A DNA stretch of 64,000 bases, from contig NZ_CP095075.1 of the NCBI RefSeq assembly GCF_022921115.1, forward strand, positions 3,050,001-3,114,000. Direction: 5' to 3'. Positions 50,163 through 59,913 of this stretch are shown piece by piece; position 1 is the stretch's first letter, and the number at the start of each line of letters is the position of its first letter. The position numbers and the translations under genes were made by a program. The stretch comes from Halobacillus amylolyticus. GTDB taxonomy: Bacteria > Bacillota > Bacilli > Bacillales > Halobacillaceae. The notes under the pieces were generated by a model. It made no database searches. It saw only the letters and a list, made by a program, of their open reading frames with translations, and had not been told where the DNA came from.

Positions 50163-51092
50163 TTAATAACGGAATAGATCTCCTGATAAATAGCGTTCAC
50201 CTGTGTCAGGTGCAATCACGACGATAACGTCCTCTGCATTCTTCCTTTTGGCAACCTCCATCGCTGCCCAGCATGCTGCTCCGCCTGAAGTTCCAAGTAA
50301 CAGGCCCTCCTCTCGGGCTAACCGACGGGTGACTTCATAGGCATCTTCATCGGTAACCTGGAAGATTTCGTCCATTATGTCCATGTTTAAAATATCAGGT
50401 ATAAACCCAGGGCTTGTCCCTACAAGCTTGTGCTTGCCGGGCTTTCCTCCTGAAAGAACCGGTGAACCTGAGGGCTCGGCCACATGAATGGTTAGATCTT
50501 TGTAGTATTTCTTTAACTCTTCCCCTGTTCCAGTGATCGTTCCCCCTGTACCTGCTGTTGAGATGAAAGCTGAAAGAGGTTTTCCAATGGAGTCCATTGC
50601 TTCAATGATTTCTGATGCAGTTGTGTGCCGGTGGGCATCGGGATTGGCCATGTTTTCAAATTGCATGGGCATAAAGGCGTTATCCATTTCCTTAACAAGT
50701 TCTTTAGCCTTAGCAATAGCCCCAGGCATTTTGTCATCACCGGGTGTTAAAACAATTTCAGCACCGTAGGCCTTCAGTAAATTGATGCGCTCCTGTGTCA
50801 TTGTGTCCGGCATAACAAGGATCGCCCGGTATCCTCGTGCAGCAGCATTCATAGCAATCCCTATCCCGGTATTCCCACTCGTTGGTTCGATAATAGTGGA
50901 TCCTGCATTGAGATGGCCATCCTGTTCGGCTTGAATGATCATATTATAAGCGGCTCTATCTTTTACACTGCCACTAGGATTTTGCTTCTCCAATTTCATA
51001 TAAATAGTGGCCCCGCCCTCTGGTGTAATGCGGTTAAGTTTAACGAGCGGAGTATCTCCGATTAGGTCAGCGATGTTGTTTACGACACGCAT
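50163..51092 (-). CDS. cysK: Cysteine synthase (O-acetylserine sulfhydrylase)
   Basis: Protein of 309 aa with Lys44 that binds PLP in NPSGSVKDRAA, PTSGNTGIGIAM, the phosphate-cup GTGGTITGTGEELKK and GTSGGAACWAAM. It makes cysteine from O-acetylserine and sulfide. Starts at ATG 51092 after GGAAGTGACC. Upstream on the same strand is a hairpin plus T-run (51154-51176) and then a TATGAT -10; no S-box or T-box was seen. Probably under CymR-like control in related species, which cannot be read here. Confidence 0.94.
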   Translation of the reverse strand: MRVVNNIADLIGDTPLVKLNRITPEGGATIYMKLEKQNPSGSVKDRAAYNMIIQAEQDGHLNAGSTIIEPTSGNTGIGIAMNAAARGYRAILVMPDTMTQERINLLKAYGAEIVLTPGDDKMPGAIAKAKELVKEMDNAFMPMQFENMANPDAHRHTTASEIIEAMDSIGKPLSAFISTAGTGGTITGTGEELKKYYKDLTIHVAEPSGSPVLSGGKPGKHKLVGTSPGFIPDILNMDIMDEIFQVTDEDAYEVTRRLAREEGLLLGTSGGAACWAAMEVAKRKNAEDVIVVIAPDTGERYLSGDLFRY

Positions 51093-51153
51093 GCGGTCAC
51101 TTCCTTTTATATATAACTTTGTAAAAATTGTATCATAACCTAATCGTTTGCAT

Positions 51154-51177
51154 AAAAAAAAGACACACTAGTGTCTG
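51154..51177 (-). terminator. Minus-strand terminator-like hairpin upstream of cysK
   Basis: Minus strand AGACACTAGTGTGTCT followed by TTTTTTTT. It lies in the cysK leader region ahead of the -10 element, so it would end a transcript from the divergent helD side or an upstream antisense RNA rather than cysK. Confidence 0.5.
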
Positions 51178-51306
51178 TAAATTGTTTTTCAGTTGCAAGT
51201 GTGATAATATCAAGAGTGGTATTTGAATTTATATATAATTATCCAATATATATTTTACGCGAGTTTGAAAGGTTTGTCAACTTTTTTGTGGAAGGAAGAT
51301 ATCGAT

Positions 51307-53625
51307 ATGACCTTCGAGGGTAATGATTGGGACGTTGAACAACAAAGAATCGCTGAAGTGCGTAAAGTTATAGAAGCAAAAAAGGAACAGTTGCTTAAAA
51401 GTACGGGTGCTCTCAAAGGGGACATTATTGATCTTAGGAAGAAATTCTGGGATGATGTGACGGTTAATTTTGATGAAGTAGATGACGCTGTTGAAACCTA
51501 TGCAAGCATTAAGCAGCAATCAGAGCTTTTGTCAGAACGTGAAAGAAGCCACGGGCAATATTATAAGAATAAAAAACTGCTTGACCGCATGGAGGAGTCC
51601 CCTTATTTTGGGCGAATTGATTTTGCCGAAGATGAAGTAGCTAAAGAAGCGATCTATATTGGCATTTCCTCATTGATGGATAAAGAAGAGGATCATTTTC
51701 TTGTGTATGATTGGCGTGCACCTGTCTCAAGCATGTACTACGACTTTGAGCCTGGCCCCGCTCACTATGATACACCTGAAGGTACTGTTGAAGGGGAAAT
51801 AGAGCTTAAAAGACAGTTTGTTACAGAAAATGGTATGTTAACAGGAATGTTTAATACAGGGATTACCATTGGAGATTCTTTACTGCAAAAAGTGCTCGGA
51901 GATCAGGCGAGTTCGCAAATGAAAAGTATCGTAGCTACTATACAAAAAGAGCAAAACGCCATCATTAGAAACGAAAGTAGTCGACTACTGCTTGTGCAGG
52001 GTGTAGCCGGAAGTGGAAAAACATCTGCCGCCATGCAAAGGGTCGCCTATTTACTTTATAGATACCGTAAACAAATGAATGCAGATCAAATATTATTGTT
52101 CTCACCAAACCAAATGTTTTCAAGCTATGTGGCGTCAGTCCTTCCTGAGTTAGGTGAAGAGCCAATGCAGCAATCGACCTTTCAAGAATACGTTTCCAAG
52201 CGCTTAGATGATGAATTTGATTTGCAGACACCGTTTGAACAATTGGAAAGTTCTTTAGTAACTAAAGGAAGTGGTGAAAATCATCACGAGAAAGAGGCCG
52301 TAGATTTTAAATCAAGCGCTTCTTTTAAAACGATGATTGATAACTATCTGGGTCATTTGTCTAGCAACGGAATGAAGTTTAGAAGTATCAAATTCCGTGG
52401 AGAGGTTAGGATTTCAGCTGAGCGGATTGAGGAATTCTTTTATCAGCTAGATTCGGCGATGTCGATGGCCAATAGAGTGGACCTCGTTAAGGACTGGTTA
52501 TCTAGTCAGCTTAAGCACGTGGAAAAGGAGGAGCGAGCTAAAGATTGGCCAGAGGAAGAAGCTGCCTTACTTACTAAAGAAGATTATTTGAAAGCCTTTC
52601 AAAACCTTGAACAACACCAGAATTTTAATGAAGAGACCTTTAATGATTTTGAAAAAGAGGAAAACCTGCTGAAGAAAATGGTAGTTAGACGAAGGATGGC
52701 TTCTTTGAGAAGGAAAATTGCAAACTATAAATTTATCCAAATGGAAAAGGTGTATGAGGGTCTTTTTAATGAGTCATTCCCTCAGGTTGATTTGCAACCG
52801 AAAAACTGGACTCAAATAAGTAAACATACAATGCAAAACGTACAAGAACGTTATCTTCCTGTGGAGGATCAAACGCCTTATTTATATTTGCAGGACCAGC
52901 TTGAAGGGCGAAAGGTAAATGCCTCTATTCGCTATGTGTTCATGGATGAAGCACAGGACTATTCCGTTTTTCAATACCTTTATATTAAAGAGATGTTTCC
53001 ATACGCTCAATTCACACTTTTAGGAGATAAACACCAAGCCATCTATACACATAACCATGGTGGCATGACAATTCTAGATAAGCAGGCTCACAACGGGGAA
53101 GCGAAGAAAATGGAGCTATCCAGAAGTTATCGTTCCACAAGGCCCATCGTGGAATTTACCAAACATTTATTGGAGGATGGAGCAAGTATTGAAGCCTTTA
53201 ATCGAGATGGGCAGTTGCCACGTCTATGGGAAGTGACAGAGATTCAAGAAGCCAAGCAAAAGATTATCGAAGTCGTTCAGGATCGTCATAGAGAAGGCCA
53301 TGAGACAATCGCCATTCTTTGTTATTCCCTTGAGGAAAGTAAACAAGTTAATCAGTTAGTGGGGGAGCAGCTTGGCGCCACATTGATTTATAAAGAAACA
53401 CAGCAATTCCAATCGGGTGTGCTCATTTTACCTGTTTATTTTGCGAAAGGGATTGAGTTTGACAGTGTTCTCGTTTACGACGCTGCGCAACAAGGCTACC
53501 AGGACGAGGAAGGACGTTTGATGTTATATACTGCCTGTACTCGTGCTATGCATGAACTGGATATTCTTTATAATGAGAAAGACAGTTCCATCCTTTCAGA
53601 AATTCCAGAAGAGCTATATACCTAG
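51307..53625 (+). CDS. helD: HelD-type RNA polymerase recycling ATPase (UvrD/Rep superfamily)
   Basis: About 772 aa (B. subtilis HelD is 774 aa). N-terminal coiled coil (ETYASIKQQSELLSERERSHGQ) precedes Walker A GVAGSGKTSAAMQ (about residue 230). Later motifs: VFMDEAQDYS (II), LLGDKHQAIYT (III), ELSRSYRSTRPIVEF (IV) and KGIEFDSVLVYDAAQQ (V), with YTACTRAMHEL (VI). HelD removes stalled RNA polymerase from DNA. The start is ATG 51307 with GGAAGGAAGATA upstream; earlier in-frame ATGs have no ribosome site. Confidence 0.93.
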   Translation: MTFEGNDWDVEQQRIAEVRKVIEAKKEQLLKSTGALKGDIIDLRKKFWDDVTVNFDEVDDAVETYASIKQQSELLSERERSHGQYYKNKKLLDRMEESPYFGRIDFAEDEVAKEAIYIGISSLMDKEEDHFLVYDWRAPVSSMYYDFEPGPAHYDTPEGTVEGEIELKRQFVTENGMLTGMFNTGITIGDSLLQKVLGDQASSQMKSIVATIQKEQNAIIRNESSRLLLVQGVAGSGKTSAAMQRVAYLLYRYRKQMNADQILLFSPNQMFSSYVASVLPELGEEPMQQSTFQEYVSKRLDDEFDLQTPFEQLESSLVTKGSGENHHEKEAVDFKSSASFKTMIDNYLGHLSSNGMKFRSIKFRGEVRISAERIEEFFYQLDSAMSMANRVDLVKDWLSSQLKHVEKEERAKDWPEEEAALLTKEDYLKAFQNLEQHQNFNEETFNDFEKEENLLKKMVVRRRMASLRRKIANYKFIQMEKVYEGLFNESFPQVDLQPKNWTQISKHTMQNVQERYLPVEDQTPYLYLQDQLEGRKVNASIRYVFMDEAQDYSVFQYLYIKEMFPYAQFTLLGDKHQAIYTHNHGGMTILDKQAHNGEAKKMELSRSYRSTRPIVEFTKHLLEDGASIEAFNRDGQLPRLWEVTEIQEAKQKIIEVVQDRHREGHETIAILCYSLEESKQVNQLVGEQLGATLIYKETQQFQSGVLILPVYFAKGIEFDSVLVYDAAQQGYQDEEGRLMLYTACTRAMHELDILYNEKDSSILSEIPEELYT

Positions 53626-53690
53626 AAAAGCGAGACGCCCTGGTAGGCACGACAAGCATAAGCGCAGCGGCGCAGTGAAGTGCTTTTTCT
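53626..53690 (+). repeat. Copy 1 (5' part) of a dispersed structured element
   Basis: Starts directly after the helD stop. Shares with the element at 61255-61385 the blocks AAAAGCG, ACGCCC(T/C)GGTAG, CACGACAAGCATAAG and AGCGGCGC; about 40 of 49 aligned bases agree. The 3' half of the element seen at 61255 is missing here; instead TTTTTCT follows at 53685. Confidence 0.7.
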
Positions 53691-53723
53691 ACACCGAAAC
53701 AAACTGTCTATGTCGCAAAAAAA

Positions 53724-53759
53724 TAAAACCGCTGCTCGGGGAGCGGCGGTTTTATTTTA
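53724..53759. terminator. Bidirectional terminator between helD and ypmS
   Basis: AATAAAACCGCTGCTC and GAGCGGCGGTTTTATT pair around GGG with one T-G wobble. Confidence 0.88.
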
Positions 53760-54390
53760 GCTTTTCTTCTACGAGGGCTTGCGCAAAATTAAAGGTGTCA
53801 TTCGGCACCGAGATACGGAAAGCCAACTGGTTTGAATTTAAGTTGAAACGGTCTACTGCTATTTTAAAGTTCGAAGCTGTATCCATTTGAGTAACAGCAA
53901 CATAAATATTTTCTTCATTAGGATGAACTCTTACCCACTCAGGCAATTTATAATTTTCAGCTACAAATTCCAACACCTTTTTATTAGGCAGGGGGAGCTT
54001 CCCAAGCGATATTCGCTCTTGTTCCAAAATAAGGTCACCATTTTTTTGAACGACAGGTTTTAGTTCTAGCTTAATAGGAATTGTTTGCTCAAATGCTTTA
54101 ATATTTCCGATGAGTGTAACGTTCCTGTCTAAGGAGATCGAATAATCGAATATCGTTTGTGTAGAAAGCTCACCTAAATATTCATTAGCTAGTTGTTCAA
54201 GGTTTTGCTTTGTCGAAACAATTGTAAACTCAGCATCCGAGCTCTCTCCTTCAGGTTCAACATTAACAATTGTGTAGGCTGTTGGAAGGAAAACAAGGGA
54301 TAGGATCCAGACGATGATTCCTAGATTAATCACGGCCAATACGCCAAAGGAGGACCTCCATTTATTTTTTAAAAACCAACGTTTTAACAT
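53752..54390 (-). CDS. ypmS: YpmS-like membrane-anchored protein (DUF2140)
   Basis: Protein of 212 aa with one N-terminal membrane anchor (VLAVINLGIIVWILSLVFL, residues 17-35) and an exported-looking C-terminal beta-rich domain (TIVNVEPEGESSDAEFTIVSTKQNL..., KLPEWVRVHPNEENIYVAVTQMD). DUF2140, as in B. subtilis YpmS. It is next to ypmR on the same strand, as in B. subtilis, 16 bases apart. Function unknown. Confidence 0.88.
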   Translation of the reverse strand: MLKRWFLKNKWRSSFGVLAVINLGIIVWILSLVFLPTAYTIVNVEPEGESSDAEFTIVSTKQNLEQLANEYLGELSTQTIFDYSISLDRNVTLIGNIKAFEQTIPIKLELKPVVQKNGDLILEQERISLGKLPLPNKKVLEFVAENYKLPEWVRVHPNEENIYVAVTQMDTASNFKIAVDRFNLNSNQLAFRISVPNDTFNFAQALVEEKLK

Positions 54391-54406
54391 TTACATTCCA
54401 CCTGTA

Positions 54407-55330
54407 TTATTTCTCTATTTCCGGCCTGATCACTTCAAGTATCCGTTCTGCCATTTGCTTATATCCTTTAACATTAGGATGAAAATGGTCCTGCTTCCAT
54501 AAAAGTTCTTCCTCTTTACCCGCAAAAATATCTTTAATTGGTATGAAGGTGGCCTGATCATATTCGGATATTACCTCTTTGCCAATACGATTCCATTCAT
54601 TCATAATTTGCGTGAGTTGCGGGATATTGTCAAAGTATTTCGCGAAAGGATTATATAACCCGATCAAATAAATCGGTGCATCTGAGTTTAGTTCTATAAT
54701 GCGCTTCATGATTTGATGAAGCCGCTTTTCATAGCCAACGTGCTCAGCAGCGAAGTCTTCGTAGTTCAAGCTAGTAAAGTTATTTTTCACAACTTCCATA
54801 ACGTCATTGGCACCAATTGTAATTAAAACAATATCAGCTTCTTCAATAGATGAAGCCAATTCATCTTTCTCCATTCGCTCAAGCAGCTGATCTGTTCGAT
54901 TGCCACGTTTTCCATAGTTTTCGATATTGATATTTTCACTGTCTTCATTACTATTAATTGTCTCTTCTAGAATACCTACATAGCCACCGTTATCTGTACG
55001 ATCACCGACGCCTTGAGTTAAGGAATCCCCTATTGCTACAATTTTTAAATCTTCATGAACGAACAGGTTTTTAGCGCCTTCAATGACACTCGTAAACACT
55101 TCCTGCAAGCCTTCACTTAAGGTCCCTTCTTCTTGTTCTTCAACAGGCTTCTCTTCATACTCCTTTTCTTTAGGAGATGGCTTTTCTTCTTCTGTTTGCT
55201 TTTCTTCGGTGGCTGGCTGGCTATTGTCTCCTTGGGACATGCTTTCAGGTTGGTTAATCAAAGATGCGATTATCAGAACAAGAAAGATGAGAGAAAGAAT
55301 AACGATAGCTAGCCACTTTAATTTTTTCAT
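54407..55330 (-). CDS. ypmR: GDSL lipase/esterase, exported (YpmR-like)
   Basis: Protein of 307 aa. N-terminal hydrophobic anchor (residues about 5-24), an acidic low-complexity linker (EEKQTEEEKPSPKEKEYEEK), then an SGNH hydrolase domain: block I AIGDSLTQGVGD (Ser), block II YGKRGNRT (Gly), block III ITIGANDVMEV (Asn) and block V DHFHPNVKGYK (Asp-x-x-His). It probably acts outside the membrane on an ester. Pair with ypmS just downstream. Confidence 0.9.
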   Translation of the reverse strand: MKKLKWLAIVILSLIFLVLIIASLINQPESMSQGDNSQPATEEKQTEEEKPSPKEKEYEEKPVEEQEEGTLSEGLQEVFTSVIEGAKNLFVHEDLKIVAIGDSLTQGVGDRTDNGGYVGILEETINSNEDSENINIENYGKRGNRTDQLLERMEKDELASSIEEADIVLITIGANDVMEVVKNNFTSLNYEDFAAEHVGYEKRLHQIMKRIIELNSDAPIYLIGLYNPFAKYFDNIPQLTQIMNEWNRIGKEVISEYDQATFIPIKDIFAGKEEELLWKQDHFHPNVKGYKQMAERILEVIRPEIEK

Positions 55331-55512
55331 AGTGCTATCACCTGTAGTTTTTGAATAAATTCGCTTATCATATATTATATGATTAATTCACAGTTTGAGA
55401 AATATAATAGTTTTACATGTTATTATAACATGTAAAACTATTGAATAGACATTCGAAATCGGCTGACAAAAAAAGGCGGTCCACTGTCGATTTTGTTATA
55501 GGAGGGCTTCCT

Positions 55513-57794
55513 TTGGATCAGCAGATGAGCATTTCAGTACGTGAATTAGTGGAATATGTATATCGGGAAGGAAGCATAGATAATCGCTTTCGTACAAATA
55601 CAGCATTGCAGGAAGGAACAGCAATTCATAAGGCGGTTCAAAAAGAATATAAAGAAGGCGAAGAAAAGGAGGTCCATCTCGAGTATGTGTATGCATATGA
55701 TGAGCTGAAACTACGCATTCATGGTCGGTGCGATGGGCTGCTAAGAACAGAAAAGGGCCCTAGAATTGATGAGATTAAATCAACTGCAAGAGATCTAGAA
55801 GAACTTACAGAAGAAAGTTTCCCTGTATATTGGGCACAGGCGAAATTATACGCTTATATATATATGGAACAGGAACAGCTGGATGAGATTGACGTGCAGT
55901 TGACTTATGTTCAGAAGCAGACAAAGGAAAAGAAGCGTTTTGTTCAAACATACACGAAGGGAAACTTGGCGTTATTTATCAGAGAGACAGTTGAAGAATA
56001 TGTGTCTTACGCCAGGATATTACTTCATATTCGAGAACAAAAAGAGAAAACAATCCCTGATTTAACTTTTCCATTTTCGAGCTACAGGGAAGGACAGCGT
56101 CAGCTCGCAGGAAGTGTATACAGAACTGTAAAAGAAAAACGGACCCTCTTTGCGCAAGCCCCAACCGGGATTGGCAAAACGATATCTACTTTGTTTCCAT
56201 CTGTTAAGGCAATGGAAGCGGGACAACATGAACGGTTATTTTATCTAACAGCAAAAACGGTTACCCGGTCCACAGCAGAGGAAGCTCTCCAGTTGATGGA
56301 GGAAACAGGATTAATGTTGCGTTCTGTTACATTAACTGCAAAAGATAAGATTTGTTTTAAGGAAGAAACGATCTGTCAGCCTGACTACTGTGAGTTCGCA
56401 GACGGCTATTATGATCGGATTAATGGTGCCATTGTTGATGTGCTTATGAATGAAACGCAAATAACACGAGCAGTTATTGAAGAGTATGCAAAAAAACACA
56501 GTGTATGTCCTTTTGAATTTTCATTAGATCTTACGGATATTGTTGATGTAGTTATTGGTGATTACAATTATATATTTGATCCAAGGGTGGCATTGAAAAG
56601 ACTCATGCCTGAACAAAAGAAGCAAACCACTCTACTCGTTGATGAAGCACATAACCTAGTGGAACGTGCCCGAGAAATGTATTCAGCTGAAATCACCCGC
56701 GATTCCTATAGAAAAGTGGAAGAGTTGTGGCGAACGGAGAATGTAGAATTAGCTGAAGCCGCAAGGGCCATAACGAAGGATATGAATACTGTCGATAACG
56801 GACAGAGTGAAACAGAATACGAGCTTCAGGATGTGCCGGGTCAGCTTGAGGAGAATTTGGAGCGGCTTATTAATAAAGCGGAACGCCAGCTTCGCGATCA
56901 GAATGCAGAAGAAGAGAAAGATGAATGGTTGCTGGAATGTTACTTTGCCACACAAAACTTCCTGAAGATCTTGGGTATAGTTGATGAACACTATGTGCAT
57001 ATTGGTGCAAAATTGGGTCGGGATGTGTCTATTAAACTTTTCTGTATTGACCCATCCTATGTTCTAAGGCAAGCCGCAAAGCCGTTTCGCTCAAGTATCT
57101 TCTTCTCAGCTACTTTATCGCCTTTTGGTTATTATAAGGATATGCTCGGTGGTCACGAGAAAGACTATATTCTCAGGCTTCCATCTCCCTATGCTGCAAG
57201 TCAAATGGAAGTATCAATTGCTCCATTATCAACGAAGTATAAAAACCGAGAAGAGACAGCGGAACGTTTGGCTGCGTTATTGTACCACCAGGTTAATAAA
57301 CAATTCGGTAATCATTTATTCTTTTTCCCTTCCTATCAATATATGCAATTAGTCTATCAATATTTTCAAAAATATCACAATATCAATTCCGTCGCACAGG
57401 AGCAAGGGATGACTGAGGAACGAAGAGATGACTTTCTTGCCCAGTTTGTTACTGGGGGAGGCTTGTGGGTTTTGCTGTTCTTGGTGGTGTCTTTTCGGAA
57501 GGTGTTGATTTGAGAGGAAATCGTTTAAATGGAGTTGCCGTTATAGGAATTGGTCTTGCGCCGCGCAATTTTGAACGGGAATTAATCAAATCTTACTTTT
57601 CAAACCGCGGTCGAAATGGTTATGATTACGCCTATGTATTCCCCGGTATGAACAAGGTGTTACAAGCTGGGGGAAGACTAATTCGTTCTGAACATGACTA
57701 TGGTGTAATTCAGTTAATTGATGACCGTTTCTTGAGTAGAAAATATGTCAATCTTCTACCTGAGGAATGGAAAGACTACAAAATAATCAACTAA
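55513..57794 (+). pseudogene. Nuclease-XPD/DinG helicase fusion with a frameshift near motif V
   Basis: About 760 codons. Starts at TTG 55513, 6 bases after AGGAGGG (the frame runs on upstream to 55441). N-terminal PD-(D/E)XK-like part (HGRCDGLLRTEKGPRIDEIKST, residues about 50-90), then helicase motifs: Walker A QAPTGIGKTISTLFP, Fe-S Cys cluster (KICFKEETICQPDYC and VCPFEF), DEAH in LLVDEAHNLVERA. Near 57462 the frame shifts from GGGLWVLL to GFAVLGGVFSEGVDLRGNRL; one added base gives LVGFAVLGG and restores motifs V and VI (QAGGRLIRSEHDYG). Without it the helicase is truncated before motif V. Confidence 0.85.
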
Positions 57795-57939
57795 ACTATT
57801 TCCCGGGAAATAAATTACGACAAAGGTCGTAAGGTTCCTAGATCTAATGTGTGAGGGTAATATACCTTGATTGCATCATGTCTCTTTTCTTTCCTTTTTC
57901 TATACTAAGAGTAACTTAGGTGGAGAAAGGAGAATTTTT

Positions 57940-58668
57940 ATGAAGAAAACTATTATGATTACAGGCGGGTCGAAGGGGCTTGGGAAATCTTTGGCTCTCG
58001 GCTTTGCTAAGCAACAACATCGTGTCGCCATTTGTGCAAGAGGTGAGAATGATTTAAAAGCAGTAGAAGAGCAGATAGAAACATTGGGGGCAGAGGTAGT
58101 TGCAACAAAGGCCGACATGTCAGACGCAGCAGATGTAGAGAAGTTTGTTTCTATAGTAGAAGATCGTTTTGGCAGCGTCGATGTTCTGATTAATAACGCC
58201 TCCATATTTGGACCGGGACCGAGGCAACTCCTTGATTATACTGATGAATCGTTCTCCAACGTACTAAAAGTGAATCTTATGAATCCGTTTTTAGTTACAA
58301 AACGGGTGTTGCCTGGAATGATTGCTAACAGGTCGGGGTCGGTGATTAACTTGACGTCAGAAGCAGGGAGAACCGGCTTTGCCGAATGGGGCGCTTATGG
58401 TATTTCAAAGTTTGCCATTGAAGGAATGGCTGAGACTTGGGCAGCAGAAGTGGCAGAGTATAACATTAGAATAAATATGGTCGACCCTGGCGAAATAGAT
58501 ACAGCGATGCATGACAGGGCCGTGCCGGATTGTGACTACGATCTGGCACAGCCAGAGGAAAGACTTGATGTCTTTTTCTATTTGGCTTCTGATCAATCAA
58601 GTAAGCATAATGGGGAACGATTTGAAGCGGCAACTTTCGTAAATGAGGCAGGGGTTTCAAATGAATAA
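57940..58668 (+). CDS. Short-chain dehydrogenase/reductase
   Basis: Classical SDR of 242 aa: cofactor motif TGGSKGLGKSLA (residues 8-19), NNASIFG, catalytic YGISK (Tyr-x-x-x-Lys) with Ser upstream in INLTSEAGRTGF, and DPGEIDT. NADP specificity is suggested by Arg after the second strand (VAICARGENDL). Substrate unknown. ATG 57940 with AAAGGAGAAT upstream. Its stop overlaps the QueA-like gene by 8 bases, so the pair is co-translated. Confidence 0.88.
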   Translation: MKKTIMITGGSKGLGKSLALGFAKQQHRVAICARGENDLKAVEEQIETLGAEVVATKADMSDAADVEKFVSIVEDRFGSVDVLINNASIFGPGPRQLLDYTDESFSNVLKVNLMNPFLVTKRVLPGMIANRSGSVINLTSEAGRTGFAEWGAYGISKFAIEGMAETWAAEVAEYNIRINMVDPGEIDTAMHDRAVPDCDYDLAQPEERLDVFFYLASDQSSKHNGERFEAATFVNEAGVSNE

Positions 58669-59692
58669 GATGAAAGCTCCCTTTCAAGTACCTGCTCATC
58701 TTCATGCAACTGCCCCTGTTGAATATCGTCAAGGTGAACGTGACAACGTAAGGTTGATGGTGCTAGACCCTTTGACTGGGCAGAGAAAGCACACAAACTT
58801 TCATGATATTATGAATATTTTTCAAGCAGGCGATGTTCTCGTTTTGAATCAATCTAGGACGATTCCATCAAGTCTTCACGCAACTGGAACACGTGGCGAT
58901 GTCGAAGTACGGTTAGCCAGAAAGATAGATGAGCATAGATTTGAAGTTTTGTTATTAGGAACTACCTATGAAGAAGGAGATCAGATTTACTTTCAAAATG
59001 GTTTCTTTGCGACTGTTGAAGGCAACGGTAACGAGTATCCCTTGCAAGTAGTCAACTTTAAGCTTAGTGGTGTTTCGTTAATGGAGTTTATTTATGAATA
59101 TGGATCTCCTATTTATTACGAGTATATTAATGATCCATGGCCTTTAAATAAATATCAAACCGTGTATAGTTCTACCCCAGGTTCAATAGAAATGACTTCT
59201 GCAGGACGTGCTTTTACATGGGGAATGCTTTCTTCACTTGTGAAGAAAGGGGTTCATCTATGCTATGTAACCTTGCATACCTCTTTAAGCTATTATGGAA
59301 ATAACAAATGGCCAACACCGTCGAATCACCCGGAGCTCTATTCCATTCCAAGAGAAACGGTTGACACTATTAATGATGCAAAAGCGGAAGGCCGTAAAGT
59401 AATTGCTGTAGGAACAACAGTTGTTCGTGCGCTAGAATCCGCGGTTATCGAGGGTCACTTAACACAACAGAATTCTGTGCTTACCGACTTGTATATTAAC
59501 GGTAACTATTCTTTGAAAATAACAGATGCCTTGTTAACAGGGTTTCATGAACCGGAAGCAAGTCATTTGGATTTACTGAAAGCCTTTATTGACGAAGCTG
59601 TTCTCCTAGAGGCTTATAACGAAGCCTTGAAGCAAGAATATTTGTGGCATGAATTTGGAGATATGAATTTAATTATCACAGGTGCCTCTTAA
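58661..59692 (+). CDS. QueA-like S-adenosylmethionine:tRNA ribosyltransferase-isomerase
   Basis: Protein of 343 aa with QueA landmarks in weakened form: RDNVRLMVLDPLTGQRKHTNFHDI, VLVLNQSRTIPSSLHATGTRGDVEVRLARKI (QueA: VxNDTRVIPARLxG) and YQTVYSSTPGSIEMTSAGRAFT (QueA: YQTVYAxxxGSVAAPTAGLHFT). In QueA the enzyme adds the epoxycyclopentane of queuosine using SAM. The altered AAPTAG motif means it may be a paralogue with another substrate. No other queuosine gene (tgt, queC-F) is present. ATG 58661 overlaps the SDR end. Confidence 0.82.
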   Translation: MNKMKAPFQVPAHLHATAPVEYRQGERDNVRLMVLDPLTGQRKHTNFHDIMNIFQAGDVLVLNQSRTIPSSLHATGTRGDVEVRLARKIDEHRFEVLLLGTTYEEGDQIYFQNGFFATVEGNGNEYPLQVVNFKLSGVSLMEFIYEYGSPIYYEYINDPWPLNKYQTVYSSTPGSIEMTSAGRAFTWGMLSSLVKKGVHLCYVTLHTSLSYYGNNKWPTPSNHPELYSIPRETVDTINDAKAEGRKVIAVGTTVVRALESAVIEGHLTQQNSVLTDLYINGNYSLKITDALLTGFHEPEASHLDLLKAFIDEAVLLEAYNEALKQEYLWHEFGDMNLIITGAS

Positions 59693-59792
59693 ATGCCGCA
59701 CTCGAACCCCTTCCTCTAAGCGTAAGTGAAGGTGAGAGTATTCATGACGCTCCTAACAAAGGAAATTATTGAGATCGCTCAAAAGATTAACA

Positions 59793-59841
59793 GCGCTGGA
59801 TGCTTGTACCTGTAAGGGTTTACAAGTATCCAGCACCTTTT
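59793..59841 (+). terminator. Terminator of the QueA-like gene
   Basis: GCGCTGGATGCTTGTA and TACAAGTATCCAGCACC pair with a G-T and an A-C mismatch around a 10-base loop, followed by TTTT. A 24-codon frame at 59744-59815 overlaps it. Confidence 0.7.
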
Positions 59842-59913
59842 CAGAAAATTTAGAGTTTACAACTTAAGAAATTAGGTTAATATTAATGATGTCAGAAAAA
59901 AAGGAGGTACATT

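Noticed and set aside
51093..51222. S-box or T-box riboswitch upstream of cysK
   Set aside because: None of the conserved blocks of either element is present; only a simple hairpin with a T-run.
59744..59815. 24-codon ORF MTLLTKEIIEIAQK...
   Set aside because: No ribosome binding site, and its end overlaps the terminator hairpin of the QueA-like gene.
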